This document shows, in pieces, positions 17,269-26,099 of a DNA stretch of 64,000 nt. The notes below the pieces were generated by a model. The model saw only the letters and a list, made by a program, of their open reading frames with translations, did not search any database and was not told the origin of the DNA. The position numbers were made by a program, and so were the translations under genes. The first letter of the stretch is position 1, and every line of letters begins with the position of its first letter. This DNA comes from Thalassobius sp002708925 (GTDB lineage: Bacteria > Pseudomonadota > Alphaproteobacteria > Rhodobacterales > Rhodobacteraceae), in contig NZ_JBNAGJ010000001.1 in the NCBI RefSeq assembly GCF_049803795.1, forward strand, positions 248,001-312,000, given 5' to 3'.

Positions 17269-17475
17269 ATGGCTGATCCTAAGAGACTTGATCTGATGAC
17301 GACCGTTCAGGTCGCCGAATACACTGGCATGAGCGTGTCGTTTTTCGAAAAACGCCGCTGCTACAAGAATAGCCCTACCTATGTGAAAATCGGAACGCGT
17401 GTTTTTTATCGCCGCCCCGACATCGACCAATGGCTTGAAGCTCGTAGCTTTGGGGAGGCGTCCGATGTCGAATAA
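17269..17475 (+). CDS. AlpA/excisionase-type helix-turn-helix protein
   Basis: 68 residues from ATG 17269 (GGAG seven bases upstream; ATG 17263 is too close to it). It reads MTTVQVAEYTGMSVSFFEKR and then IGTRVFYRRPDIDQWL, the standard small helix-turn-helix pattern with the wing RRPDIDQW. It overlaps the primase/helicase gene by 11 bases, so it probably regulates or assists replication or excision of the island. Confidence 0.88.
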   Translation: MADPKRLDLMTTVQVAEYTGMSVSFFEKRRCYKNSPTYVKIGTRVFYRRPDIDQWLEARSFGEASDVE

Positions 17476-19756
17476 ATTGCGTCCCGATTCCCACAAGGCA
17501 ATTGAATGGATAAGCTGGCTCACGAACGGTGCTCCAGTCTACGTTGAGCAAATGAGTAGCCAAGGAAATTCCAATCCGAAGCACAAGTTCTACCCGGCCA
17601 ACGATGCCGCGTCCGCCGTCCGCTTTGTGGAAAGCAATAACAGCGATCTCTATCGGCGGAACTTGTACTTTCTGCCGAACGCCGAGTTCCTCGAAGGTCC
17701 GCGCAAGAAATGCAATCTGAGCGCTGCTGGCAACTTGCATGTCGATCTCGACTTTAAAGACTACCCCGGTGATCTGAACCAGCAGAAAGATCGTATCCTT
17801 GCCCTGCTATGCGATGAAGGAACTCGCCCTAAGGGTATCCCGCACCCGACTGCGATTTGGTTTACTGGTGGTGGTTTCCAAGCGGTGTGGCGGCTAACTG
17901 AGCCGATCAGGGTCGAACTGGCCGAAGAACTGAACCATGCGTTGCTGGTCGCTCTGCAGGGAGGTTTGGGGACGCATGACGCCAGCCGCCTCATGCGCGT
18001 ACCGTGGACGATGAATTGGTTGGACGACAAGAAACGCGCCGATGGGCGTGAACCTAAACTGGCTTTTCCGCTGCACCCGATGAATCTGGACTCTCCTCCT
18101 GTGACCTTCTCGGTCGAAGATTTTCAGATGCGTCGGCTCAAGTCGGAGCCGAAACTGCCGATTGCAGCGACGGGGAAATCGAGCAGCCTGCCCGATTTCG
18201 ATAAACTGCCCTTGCCGGATGATCTGAACTCGATCATCCCGCTCGATCAGAAATGGGCGGAAGTGATTATGACCGGGGAGAACCCTCTGGATACGGCTTA
18301 TGCTTCCCGGTCGGAATTGGTGATTGCGGCCACAAAGTGGATGTTGGGCAACGGCATGGAGCCTGGTCATGTATTGTCTATCCTGACCGACCCGGAAATT
18401 GGCATCAGCGCCCATGTCCTCGAAAACTCCAATCCGCAGAAATACGGACGTCGTCAGATCGAACGTGCCTACGCCATGCTGGAAATGCAGCAGGGCGGCT
18501 GGCCGGTACGGAACGATGAAGGAAACCCGATCCCGAATGTCCCTGACAATATCCGTTTCGCTTTTGCCCAGCTGGACATTGAAGCGCGGCGGAATCTGTT
18601 CAACCACTCAGATGAGGTTATCGGCTACCAACTCGAAGGACGAGACCTGAACGATGTTATCGAAATCCTCTGCAGTGCATTCAGCAGAGAACTAGGTTTC
18701 AACGCTAGCCCTGCGGCCATTCGGCGGGAACTGTTGTCTGTGGCGCATGAGAACAAGTACCACCCGGTTATCGACTACCTCGACGGGTTGGTCTGGGATG
18801 GCACTCCGCGTGTCGAAAAATGGTTGGTGACTTACTGCGGGGCAGAAGACACGGAACTGAATCGCGAGTTCGGCAGCAAGTTTCTTGTCGCTGGCGTCCG
18901 CCGGATCAAACAACCGGGCGTGAAATTCGATCCCATGTTGGTGTTCGAGGGTGCGCAGGGCGCGGGCAAATCTCAGATTGCCGCCATGTTGGCGATCCGG
19001 AACGAATGGTTCTGTGGAAGCCTTGACCTGCGCAGCGATGACAAGACCAAAGCGGAGTTGTTGTCACGAGCTTGGATCGTCGAGTGTCAGGAGTTGGATG
19101 GTCTGAACAAAACGACCAGCCAGAACTTGAAGAAATTCCTTAGCACGTCCACGGACAACTTTCGCCCTGCTTATGCTCGCAATGCTCTGTCGTTCAAACG
19201 TCATTGCGTCATTCTCGGCACGACCAATGAGCAATCCTATCTTCGGGATTTGACCGGCAATCGGCGGATGTGGCCGGTGATTGTCGGTGAAATTGACCTT
19301 GCTCGATTTGCCGCCGACGTCGATCAGCTTTGGGCTGAAGCCGTGGTTCGGGAGAGCGAAGGTAGCTCCATTACGCTGTCCGAGCATTTGTGGGATGAAG
19401 CTGGTTCCGCCCAAAGCGAACGCATGGTCGAAGACGAGCTTGCCGAAGTCCTCACCGACAATTTTGCGGATCGTACGGGCGTGGTTTCCATGGAAAGCAT
19501 CAAGCTGTTGTTGAACCTCGATACGCCGCGTGTTTCGCCTAGTGATGCTCGTCGGATCAAGGCCGCTATGGACGCCCTCGGTTGGGAACACCATTCCTAT
19601 CGGCTGCACGATCTTTCCGGGAGCGACAAGCGTCCCAGAAAGGGCTTTGCCCGTGGCAACAGGTTCGAACGTAAAGCCGAGATATTCGCCGTTCGCAAAC
19701 AAGGCGGAACGGTTGTTCTCGAAACCCATAGCGCGTCGCCGAAGACGCCGTTTTAA
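17465..19756 (+). CDS. Primase/VapE-type replicative helicase of a phage-satellite element
   Basis: 763 residues from ATG 17465. The N-terminal part has a primase-polymerase-like acidic pair in NLHVDLDFKD (Asp94, Asp96) and the glycine-rich FTGGGFQAVWRL. The C-terminal part is a VapE/virulence-associated-E ATPase with Walker A EGAQGAGKSQ near residue 500, IVECQELDGL and LGTTNEQSYLRDLTGNRR. This arrangement drives self-replication of P4- or PICI-like satellites. It is coupled to the AlpA-like gene upstream and followed by a terminator and a repeat-rich region. Confidence 0.88.
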   Translation: MSNKLRPDSHKAIEWISWLTNGAPVYVEQMSSQGNSNPKHKFYPANDAASAVRFVESNNSDLYRRNLYFLPNAEFLEGPRKKCNLSAAGNLHVDLDFKDYPGDLNQQKDRILALLCDEGTRPKGIPHPTAIWFTGGGFQAVWRLTEPIRVELAEELNHALLVALQGGLGTHDASRLMRVPWTMNWLDDKKRADGREPKLAFPLHPMNLDSPPVTFSVEDFQMRRLKSEPKLPIAATGKSSSLPDFDKLPLPDDLNSIIPLDQKWAEVIMTGENPLDTAYASRSELVIAATKWMLGNGMEPGHVLSILTDPEIGISAHVLENSNPQKYGRRQIERAYAMLEMQQGGWPVRNDEGNPIPNVPDNIRFAFAQLDIEARRNLFNHSDEVIGYQLEGRDLNDVIEILCSAFSRELGFNASPAAIRRELLSVAHENKYHPVIDYLDGLVWDGTPRVEKWLVTYCGAEDTELNREFGSKFLVAGVRRIKQPGVKFDPMLVFEGAQGAGKSQIAAMLAIRNEWFCGSLDLRSDDKTKAELLSRAWIVECQELDGLNKTTSQNLKKFLSTSTDNFRPAYARNALSFKRHCVILGTTNEQSYLRDLTGNRRMWPVIVGEIDLARFAADVDQLWAEAVVRESEGSSITLSEHLWDEAGSAQSERMVEDELAEVLTDNFADRTGVVSMESIKLLLNLDTPRVSPSDARRIKAAMDALGWEHHSYRLHDLSGSDKRPRKGFARGNRFERKAEIFAVRKQGGTVVLETHSASPKTPF

Positions 19757-19769
19757 GATAATGGTGCGG

Positions 19770-19885
19770 GTTGCGTTACCTGTAACCCGTACCTTACCCG
19801 CACACATTTGCACGGGTGCTATCGGGGGGTGCTACCCCCTTTTGTTTACCCTGTTCGACCTAAGTTACAGTTACAGGTTACATTT
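19770..19885. promoter_or_regulatory. Candidate replication origin (short repeats)
   Basis: CTGTAAC-type units recur: one at 19780-19786 on the forward strand and three in tandem on the reverse strand within 19864-19882 (forward: GTTACAGTTACAGGTTACA). They flank a terminator-like hairpin. P4-like satellites often keep iterons near the primase gene, so this is a plausible origin, but the repeats are short and few. Confidence 0.35.
19824..19845 (+). terminator. Terminator after the primase/helicase gene
   Basis: GGGGGT, loop GCT, ACCCCC and then TTTT form a compact GC-rich hairpin with a U-tract, 68 bases past the stop codon. Confidence 0.7.
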
Positions 19886-20027
19886 TTGCCGGGGCCGTAG
19901 AACTGTGCTAGGCAGGCGAAGCGCCTTGGGCCGGGTACACCGCCACCAAAGGCAACAACGGGCCTTGGCGGACGTCTGCGGACGTGTGGCGGTCCCTTGG
20001 CGCTGGGCTTAGTACCAGCAACCCACC

Positions 20028-20681
20028 TTACCGGAACCGCCTGCCGGTAGACGCATCCAGATACAGGCGGTCGGCCACAGTCGCGCCGCCGCAGTACATG
20101 AAATAGACCGGGCTTGTTCCGTGGGTAGTCGATCTGACCCAACCGCCATGTTCGGCAAACTCGTCCAATGTGCAGGCTCCCTCCGAAACCAGTTCTGTCG
20201 TCGCTTGGGTGAATGCCTCGCGGCGCTGGGCGAGGTCGTCGGATCGGCCAATGAGGCGCTCCATTTCTGTCGCATGGGCGGCAGGGTCGAGTTCCTCGAG
20301 AGCGATAAGCCATCGGCCTTCGTCTATGTCGCGCAGTTCGGCGAGATAGGCCACCGGGTCGCTTTCACTGAGTTCGGCCAGATAGGTCTCGCGCTGGTGT
20401 TGGAATGTGACCGCGCCGTGCAGGGTGAAGAATCCTGCGAGGATCCCGAAGAGTGCGGCTTTGCCCCGGTGTCGGAAATGCGGGAAGCCCCTGCCGGTGA
20501 TCAGGGTAAAGGCAAACACGACGACGAGGACAGCCGCGACGAGGGTCTGCATGCTCGCGTCCATGCCTTGCAGGTAGTGCAGTCCAAATCCGAGGGCGAT
20601 GAGTTCCAAAATTACGATCTGGGAACCGACGAATGCGCCAACGGCGGATGTTCCCTGTTTCTCAAAATCACTGCTGGACAT
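20028..20681 (-). CDS. Unknown membrane protein with soluble C-terminal domain
   Basis: 217 residues from ATG 20681, preceded by AGAGGAG (ATG 20711 is possible, with poorer context). Three hydrophobic segments lie in the first 100 residues (SQIVILELIALGFG, TLVAAVLVVVFAFTLITG, KAALFGILAGFFTLHGA). An acidic, helical C-terminal half follows, ending in a cysteine-containing YFMYCGGATVADRLYL. No family recognised. It is accessory cargo of the island, convergent with the replication gene and separate from the defence-like operon. Confidence 0.65.
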   Translation of the reverse strand: MSSSDFEKQGTSAVGAFVGSQIVILELIALGFGLHYLQGMDASMQTLVAAVLVVVFAFTLITGRGFPHFRHRGKAALFGILAGFFTLHGAVTFQHQRETYLAELSESDPVAYLAELRDIDEGRWLIALEELDPAAHATEMERLIGRSDDLAQRREAFTQATTELVSEGACTLDEFAEHGGWVRSTTHGTSPVYFMYCGGATVADRLYLDASTGRRFR

Positions 20682-20738
20682 AGCGGCTCCTCTACTAACG
20701 AAATCGGCCACCAGAGTTTCCTCTGGCAGCCGGGGAGT

Positions 20739-20870
20739 TAGTAAGCCGCCGTCAGACGACCGCGTTGGCCTTTAGGCCGAAGCCCTGGACATACGCCAGC
20801 GCCTCCCCGACCATAGGGTTCGAGGAGGTATCGTTGCGGTCGATACCGACCGCTGACGGCGGGGTTACTA
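20739..20870. repeat. Short element bounded by 17-bp imperfect inverted repeats
   Basis: TAGTAAGCCGCCGTCAG at 20739-20755 is matched in inverse by CTGACGGCGGGGTTACTA at 20853-20870, with one extra base. The 97 bases between contain a further stem (TTGGCC...GGCCGAA). It could be a small non-autonomous transposable element or a structured RNA. It occupies the gap between the membrane-protein gene and the six-gene operon. Confidence 0.5.
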
Positions 20871-21045
20871 CGCCCCGAGATTGGCTCTTTCTGCCAATCC
20901 TGAGCGTAGTGTAGTTCGGATAGATTGTGTTCGAAAGCGCAATTGTCGCTGGGAGCTAGAGCCAAAATGCCGTGTTGCTAGTACATCTAACTATGGTTTT
21001 GCAGTACTCTTGAAAACGAAGTTTTTCCGAGGTCATGCGTCTTAG

Positions 21046-23517
21046 TCAGTCGTTAGATGAAACAGACCAGTTGCCCCATTCGTCAAGAGTTGCAGATGAA
21101 CCTTGAAGCGCACCTGACACAGCGGTTTTTTCGCACGTTCGACCCATCCGGTGCGTAACACGTACAAGTATCTCGTTCAGTGAGAGGGGTTTTTCTGCGT
21201 TTTTTAGTGTTCCTTCGAGCGCTTCGGGAAGAGAAATTCGTCTTGAATCTTCCCAGTCTTGGAGGAACAGGTATCGCCCAACGCTGACTCGTAGGGAACT
21301 GTCCAACGTTAACAAACTGAACAGTGCTTCGGGGTCAATTGCAGGCAGGTTATGAAAATACTTAGGCACTTCCGTAATGTGAATGCCATGACCAGTGTTA
21401 GATAGGATAGACTTAGCCAAAGTGGCGAGATGCTTTTGATCTTGGCGTTTGATCGGAACGTCTCGATCGTTGATGCCCCACAATGATGTGCCAACTCGAA
21501 TAAGAGGGTCAGAGGGTACGATTTGAAAGGCTTGCTGAGTGCCCCTTTTCTCATTCAATCGTTTTCGGAGCTCTTTTGTGTGAAGGGGGTGCCCAGCTTC
21601 TTCTAGAATGAAGAGCAATGCCTGCCGGATATCTATCCGTGCATGGTTGTCTGCTCCGTCCGCTCCCCGTTTTCGCCACACCAATCTGCCGAGGTCTTCA
21701 ACCGCCTCGCGGCTATTTAAGGAGGCGCTGACAATGTACTGATCAACATTTGCATACTGCAATTCGGCGCGGTCCGCCAACAGCCCGAGGATTTCAGAGG
21801 CGTGCCACTGTCGTTCTTCCGGGCCATCCAGCACAATTTCCTCTGCTAGATCCCCAAGATTACAAAACTCCGCGTCCGACAAGGGTATGTGCTTTCTCAG
21901 GCCGTAAGTCCCCCTTCCCAGAAGCAGGCCAACATTAGATGCAGCGTTGTGAACACGTCTGACATCGAATTCCTGTTCAAAACGCGAAGCCACTCTTTCT
22001 GCCAAGTCGGTGAAGTGCAAAGCCTTTTCGCTTTCTTCCATCACAACAAGAACAGCTTGCTCAGCGCCTCTTCCATACGACTGGAGTATTCTACCTGATC
22101 CGGTGTCTGCAAAATGACAAAGAACACTGACTCGCTCCCAGAGAACATCTCTGAGTTCCCGCCCTTTGCTGGCGAGCAGGCCGTGTACATTGTCTCTGCA
22201 CAGTTCTTCAGACCAACCCGACCCAATGCCGCTTTGAATTAGGGCCTTCGCTTCTCGTTCCGCGACTTCCCAATCGTTTTGGTTTAGCTCTGTGACATAG
22301 TCGATATCATCTATCGAGATGAGGTGGGCATCCAGAGTTGGAATTGCGTCCAACCAGTACGAGAACACTTTTGGTTTCTCTTGTGCCCCTTCAAACCAAT
22401 CGTCCAATAACTCCAATGCCCGCAGTGGCAATGGTTCGCTTCGATCATTAAGGAATTCGAGAATTTTTCTTTCGAAAATGTCATCCCAGATTTCTGTGGC
22501 AATAATTTTGGTCACAGCCTTGGCTTCGACTTGACGAATACGCTCTCTGGACACTTCGTATTGGTCTCCGATCTCGGCCAGAGTCATTTGCGCGGTATCG
22601 AGACCCATACGCTTGTTAACAATATCCTTTTCTCTATCATTCAGGTTTTCCAGTGCATTTCGAAGCGACGGTAAGAAAGCGAGGTTAAACCCTTTCGCCA
22701 GTTCATCTTTCTCCGAAAAGGGGCCCTCCGCGATACCTTGATTCAGGGCGCTTATAACGTTTTTAATACTCGTTTTTCCGAAGTTCTTTATGCGCAGCAA
22801 GCCCGCCGTCGTGAATGAAGCTAGGTCAGAAACCGAGTTGATTCCGTTCTGCGAGAATACATTTGATACACGGACTGAAATCGGCAGGGTATCGAAACGA
22901 CGTTCCTGTAGCCACGGTGGAGAGTGCCGTGCGACAAGGCAAGGATCGCTAGAGTTCCCTAGGGTAAGATGGTTTTGGCGAAATTGCCCCAGAGATTTCC
23001 GAAGCGCATGTGGTAAAACGTGTTCGTTCTCTAAATAACTCGCGTCACATAGTATACCGGCTTGGTCCAGTTGATCTCTGTCTTTCGGGAAAGCCATCAA
23101 GTAGCCTTCAATCCAAAGTTCTTTTTGTGCTGTTCCACCGACTGCACTTTTTGTCTCGGTGGGTTTGGAAGGTAGCGGTGGAGACGGATCATCCGCAACA
23201 TAGCCCCAACCGGTCAAACCCAAGAAGATTTCTTCGTCGCGAACACTCCCAACTGAGCCTTTTGAGGCCGCATAGCCCTTGGGCAAACAGGCCTTTGCGC
23301 CTTTTGTTAGCAGAACTTGACCGGGAAACTCTTGAGCTAAGGTTTGAAAGTGGCGCGTGGCCACCCGATCAAATCCAACATGTAAAACTGCGGAGGTGTT
23401 TTTTGTCGCCCGAGCATCCCAGTCCCCAACTATGTCCTTCAGGTCAGAGTGCACTCTAGTTACCGGACCGGTATCAAGACCAAAAATCATCAGATAGGCA
23501 CGCAACGGGCTCGACAT
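21046..23517 (-). CDS. Sigma-70 region 4 / RNAP alpha-CTD-like multidomain protein of the defence-like operon
   Basis: 823 residues. The N-terminal 200 residues are of unknown type. Residues 211-262 (LPISVRVSNVF, LLRIKNFGKTSIKNVISAL) match the helix-hairpin-helix of the RNA polymerase alpha C-terminal domain. Residues 287-340 (NLNDREKDIV, LAEIGDQYEVSRERIRQVEA) are a sigma-70 region 4. The remainder has repeated short winged-helix-like blocks, for example IRQALLFILEEAGHPLHTKE and IHITEVPKYFHN, resembling HARE-HTH/RNAP delta domains. No catalytic motif is seen. Last gene of the six-gene operon, eight bases after its neighbour. It may bind DNA, sense modification or modulate transcription (inference). 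Confidence 0.75.
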   Translation of the reverse strand: MSSPLRAYLMIFGLDTGPVTRVHSDLKDIVGDWDARATKNTSAVLHVGFDRVATRHFQTLAQEFPGQVLLTKGAKACLPKGYAASKGSVGSVRDEEIFLGLTGWGYVADDPSPPLPSKPTETKSAVGGTAQKELWIEGYLMAFPKDRDQLDQAGILCDASYLENEHVLPHALRKSLGQFRQNHLTLGNSSDPCLVARHSPPWLQERRFDTLPISVRVSNVFSQNGINSVSDLASFTTAGLLRIKNFGKTSIKNVISALNQGIAEGPFSEKDELAKGFNLAFLPSLRNALENLNDREKDIVNKRMGLDTAQMTLAEIGDQYEVSRERIRQVEAKAVTKIIATEIWDDIFERKILEFLNDRSEPLPLRALELLDDWFEGAQEKPKVFSYWLDAIPTLDAHLISIDDIDYVTELNQNDWEVAEREAKALIQSGIGSGWSEELCRDNVHGLLASKGRELRDVLWERVSVLCHFADTGSGRILQSYGRGAEQAVLVVMEESEKALHFTDLAERVASRFEQEFDVRRVHNAASNVGLLLGRGTYGLRKHIPLSDAEFCNLGDLAEEIVLDGPEERQWHASEILGLLADRAELQYANVDQYIVSASLNSREAVEDLGRLVWRKRGADGADNHARIDIRQALLFILEEAGHPLHTKELRKRLNEKRGTQQAFQIVPSDPLIRVGTSLWGINDRDVPIKRQDQKHLATLAKSILSNTGHGIHITEVPKYFHNLPAIDPEALFSLLTLDSSLRVSVGRYLFLQDWEDSRRISLPEALEGTLKNAEKPLSLNEILVRVTHRMGRTCEKTAVSGALQGSSATLDEWGNWSVSSND

Positions 23518-23524
23518 TTAGTTT

Positions 23525-23905
23525 TTACTCCCCGTTCACTTCTTCTACCTCTGTCAGGAGACCGACAAAGTCGATGCCCGGTCCAATTGCTTGCTGGTAC
23601 AGTTCACGTACGCCCCACTCCGCGAGCCTTTCGATTGCCCGATACGGGCTCGACTTGGTAAGCAATTCAGGCGCGAGCTCTTCGATGATGTCCTGGAGGG
23701 TATTGTCGGGGTCAACTGTTCCGACATTAAAAATGGTCTTGCGTTTGGATAGTTCACCGGGCTGTGCGCCTTGGGCAAGAGCCAAGGAGAAGGCGAAGCG
23801 ATATCCATCGACTTTCTGTGCAAATGTGCCGTCATCAACCATCGCTTCCAACATGTCATCGGCTTCTTGGGTAAGGCCGATTGTAACAACTTCTTGCTCA
23901 ATCAA
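23525..23905 (-). CDS. Small acidic protein of the defence-like operon (possibly DndE-like)
   Basis: 126 residues. It begins VTIGLTQEADDMLEAMVDDG followed by YRFAFSLALAQG, a short DNA-binding-like helical pattern loosely recalling DndE or ribbon-helix-helix proteins, and ends very acidic (LLTEVEEVNGE). The start overlaps the end of the Rad50/DndD-like gene by four bases (ATGA-type), so production is coupled. The relation to DndE is a suspicion only. Confidence 0.6.
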   Translation of the reverse strand: MIEQEVVTIGLTQEADDMLEAMVDDGTFAQKVDGYRFAFSLALAQGAQPGELSKRKTIFNVGTVDPDNTLQDIIEELAPELLTKSSPYRAIERLAEWGVRELYQQAIGPGIDFVGLLTEVEEVNGE

Positions 23906-25887
23906 ATCGACGCCCTTTCTACTTTTGATTGTGTCTCAGATATCTCGGATATCTTGTACACGGCACCAATTTTGTCTTTGACCGAAGCCAAGTCCGTCTC
24001 CGGCCGGATTTCGCCACTATGGACAAGAAGTACAAACTGACTTGTTACACTCGGCAGGTAGCTGAGGATATTGTCCCTGTGCTGCATGTCCAAACGACCG
24101 AATGGTGTGTCCATTATGACCGGTCCGGTCGATCGCCCAGTACGGTTTAGGCCGTCGATAAGCGACAATGCTACGACCTGTTCCGCCCCCGCGCTACGAA
24201 GGGAAACTTCGCGTCCGGCGCTGTCGAGGATGCTCAAACCATAGTTTTCGTTAATTTTCAGACCTTGGTAGGCGGACTGGGTTGTCATCGCCCTAAATGC
24301 TGCGCTGGACTTGGCTTCGACTGTCGTTCGCAGTTGGTCGCGTAGGTGCTCGATACTGGCGTCAAAGACATCGTGAAGCTCGCTGACCAAGGTTACCTTG
24401 GCAGTAGCTCGCTCCGATCTTCCTCCTGACATTCCACGAATTCGAGACTGAAGTACTGTCAGTTTTTCATTCGTTTTTTGAATATCCGATTTTACCAGCT
24501 TTATGTCTTCCGTCAGACGCCCTTCTTCACGCAGTTTTTCGTCCCGTTCGAGGCGTTTTCGAGTCAGCGCGGTGGGATCGCTTCCTTCAATCTTGTCTTC
24601 AAGCTCTACTATTGCGTTTTCAGTTTTCTGAAGGTTCACGTTCGCAGTTCGTAGTTCTTTTTCGAGCGATTGTAGGCGGTCCTTGGCTTCGACTCGACCT
24701 ACGCGGTCCAGCTTGGATAGTTTCATCATGATGGATCGTAGATCGGATGATGCGTCGATCTGCCGAGCAACTTTCTCTTCGAGTTCTGCAACAATGCGGC
24801 CGAAATACTCCCTGCGCTCGTCAGAGATTTGCTGCTGACACGTCGGGCAGGTCGCGGTTTCTAATAGCCGCTGTGTTTCCACGAGTCTGTTGCTAAGGAT
24901 TGCATCTTCATTGCTACTTTCTTGCAATGTTTCTTGTTGCGCCAGAAGAGATGACTTCTTAGCGGAGATTTTCGCGCTCAGCATATCGCGCCAAGATGAG
25001 GAAATTACCTTTCGGCGTTCGTCTGACTTCTCGTCTATAGCAGTTCTTAGTTCACCCACTTTTTGCTTTGCTGCTTTCAAGCGTTCATCCAATGCTATCA
25101 ATGATGCGGCAGCTTCGAGCTCTTCGTCCAAGTTTTCTCGACGAGTGCGGGTGTTGGAAAGCTTGTCGGCAAGCTGCTTTAAGTCCTCTTCCCTTGCCTC
25201 TAGCTCCGTGGTCAATCGTTCAGAGTCCTGAGCCGCTCCCTTAAGGCTATTGATTTGGGCCATGGCTTGAGCCTGCTTTTTTTGCGCATCTCGGAGCATC
25301 GCCTTCAACTCGTCGCGCCCCATGGTAAGAGATGGAACCCCCAAAACTTGTTCAATGGTGTCCTTAATTCGTCTTCCTTGATCGCTACCTTCGACCAGCA
25401 GTTCCTCGTACTCTTGTAGAAGTTCGCCGTCGAAGAGGAAGAAGCGCGAAATCTGTTCAGGCGCAGCCTGATTGATTTCGGATTCTACATCTGCTCCGCT
25501 AACCAAGTTCCCATTCTTGCGCAGATAAACGCTTGTTTGGAAATCAGCGTTTTTTGACGGGGCGACGACATGTGAGCGGCGGTCTGCTGTGCGCCTCACT
25601 TCGTAAAGGTTTTCCCCCTCTTGAAATTTAAGAAAAACCTCAATGCTCCAATCATCCTCTAAAGTTGCATCCTTGTTCGCGATCAAATGCAACGGAATTT
25701 GTCGAGAGTGTCTTCCGATCGCCTTTCCGTAGAGGCCCCATCTGATTGCATTCAGTAGGGATGTCTTACCGCGCATGTTGTCACCCAGCACCAGCATAAT
25801 ATTGCGCGACTCGTCGGTGGGAAAATCAAGGGACAGTTGTTCCTTGAATGGCATGAAGTTTTTGGCTTTGAGTTGTACTAATTTCAT
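23902..25887 (-). CDS. Rad50/DndD-like SMC-type ATPase
   Basis: 661 residues. Walker A GDNMRGKT is at 35-42, FFLFDGELLQEYEELL lies near 155, and long charged heptad-like coiled coils follow. A zinc-hook CPTC sits near residue 347. The closing ATPase half has Walker B VIMDTPFGRLD near 590. This architecture, with the FDGE block, is that of DndD/Rad50-type ATPases in DNA-modification defence systems. Overlaps of four bases on both sides bind it into the operon. It probably couples ATP use to DNA binding or inspection by the complex. Confidence 0.88.
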   Translation of the reverse strand: MKLVQLKAKNFMPFKEQLSLDFPTDESRNIMLVLGDNMRGKTSLLNAIRWGLYGKAIGRHSRQIPLHLIANKDATLEDDWSIEVFLKFQEGENLYEVRRTADRRSHVVAPSKNADFQTSVYLRKNGNLVSGADVESEINQAAPEQISRFFLFDGELLQEYEELLVEGSDQGRRIKDTIEQVLGVPSLTMGRDELKAMLRDAQKKQAQAMAQINSLKGAAQDSERLTTELEAREEDLKQLADKLSNTRTRRENLDEELEAAASLIALDERLKAAKQKVGELRTAIDEKSDERRKVISSSWRDMLSAKISAKKSSLLAQQETLQESSNEDAILSNRLVETQRLLETATCPTCQQQISDERREYFGRIVAELEEKVARQIDASSDLRSIMMKLSKLDRVGRVEAKDRLQSLEKELRTANVNLQKTENAIVELEDKIEGSDPTALTRKRLERDEKLREEGRLTEDIKLVKSDIQKTNEKLTVLQSRIRGMSGGRSERATAKVTLVSELHDVFDASIEHLRDQLRTTVEAKSSAAFRAMTTQSAYQGLKINENYGLSILDSAGREVSLRSAGAEQVVALSLIDGLNRTGRSTGPVIMDTPFGRLDMQHRDNILSYLPSVTSQFVLLVHSGEIRPETDLASVKDKIGAVYKISEISETQSKVERASI

Positions 25888-26099
25888 TTTGCGTCCTCTG
25901 CAGAGGGAACTCTGCGTTCAAGGGCGGCTTCAACCAGTCGCTCCATTGCTGCTAGGGAAAGACTTCTGTCGTCACTGAATTGGTACTTTTTTTGGATCAG
26001 GTAGCATTTTTGGACGATATCATTGTCTAGGTTTGGTGCGATGCTTTCTCTGGCAGAAATCAATGTTGATAGCGCAATGTCATTTTCAGGAGTCGTCAT
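25884..26099 (-). CDS. Small unknown protein between helicase and ATPase genes
   Basis: 71 residues, helical and charged (NDIVQKCYLIQKKYQFSDDR, MERLVEAALERRVP). It overlaps the helicase gene by 14 bases and the ATPase gene by four, which argues strongly that it is a real, co-translated subunit. No family recognised. Possibly a structural or regulatory subunit of the complex. Confidence 0.65.
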   Translation of the reverse strand: MTTPENDIALSTLISARESIAPNLDNDIVQKCYLIQKKYQFSDDRSLSLAAMERLVEAALERRVPSAEDAK

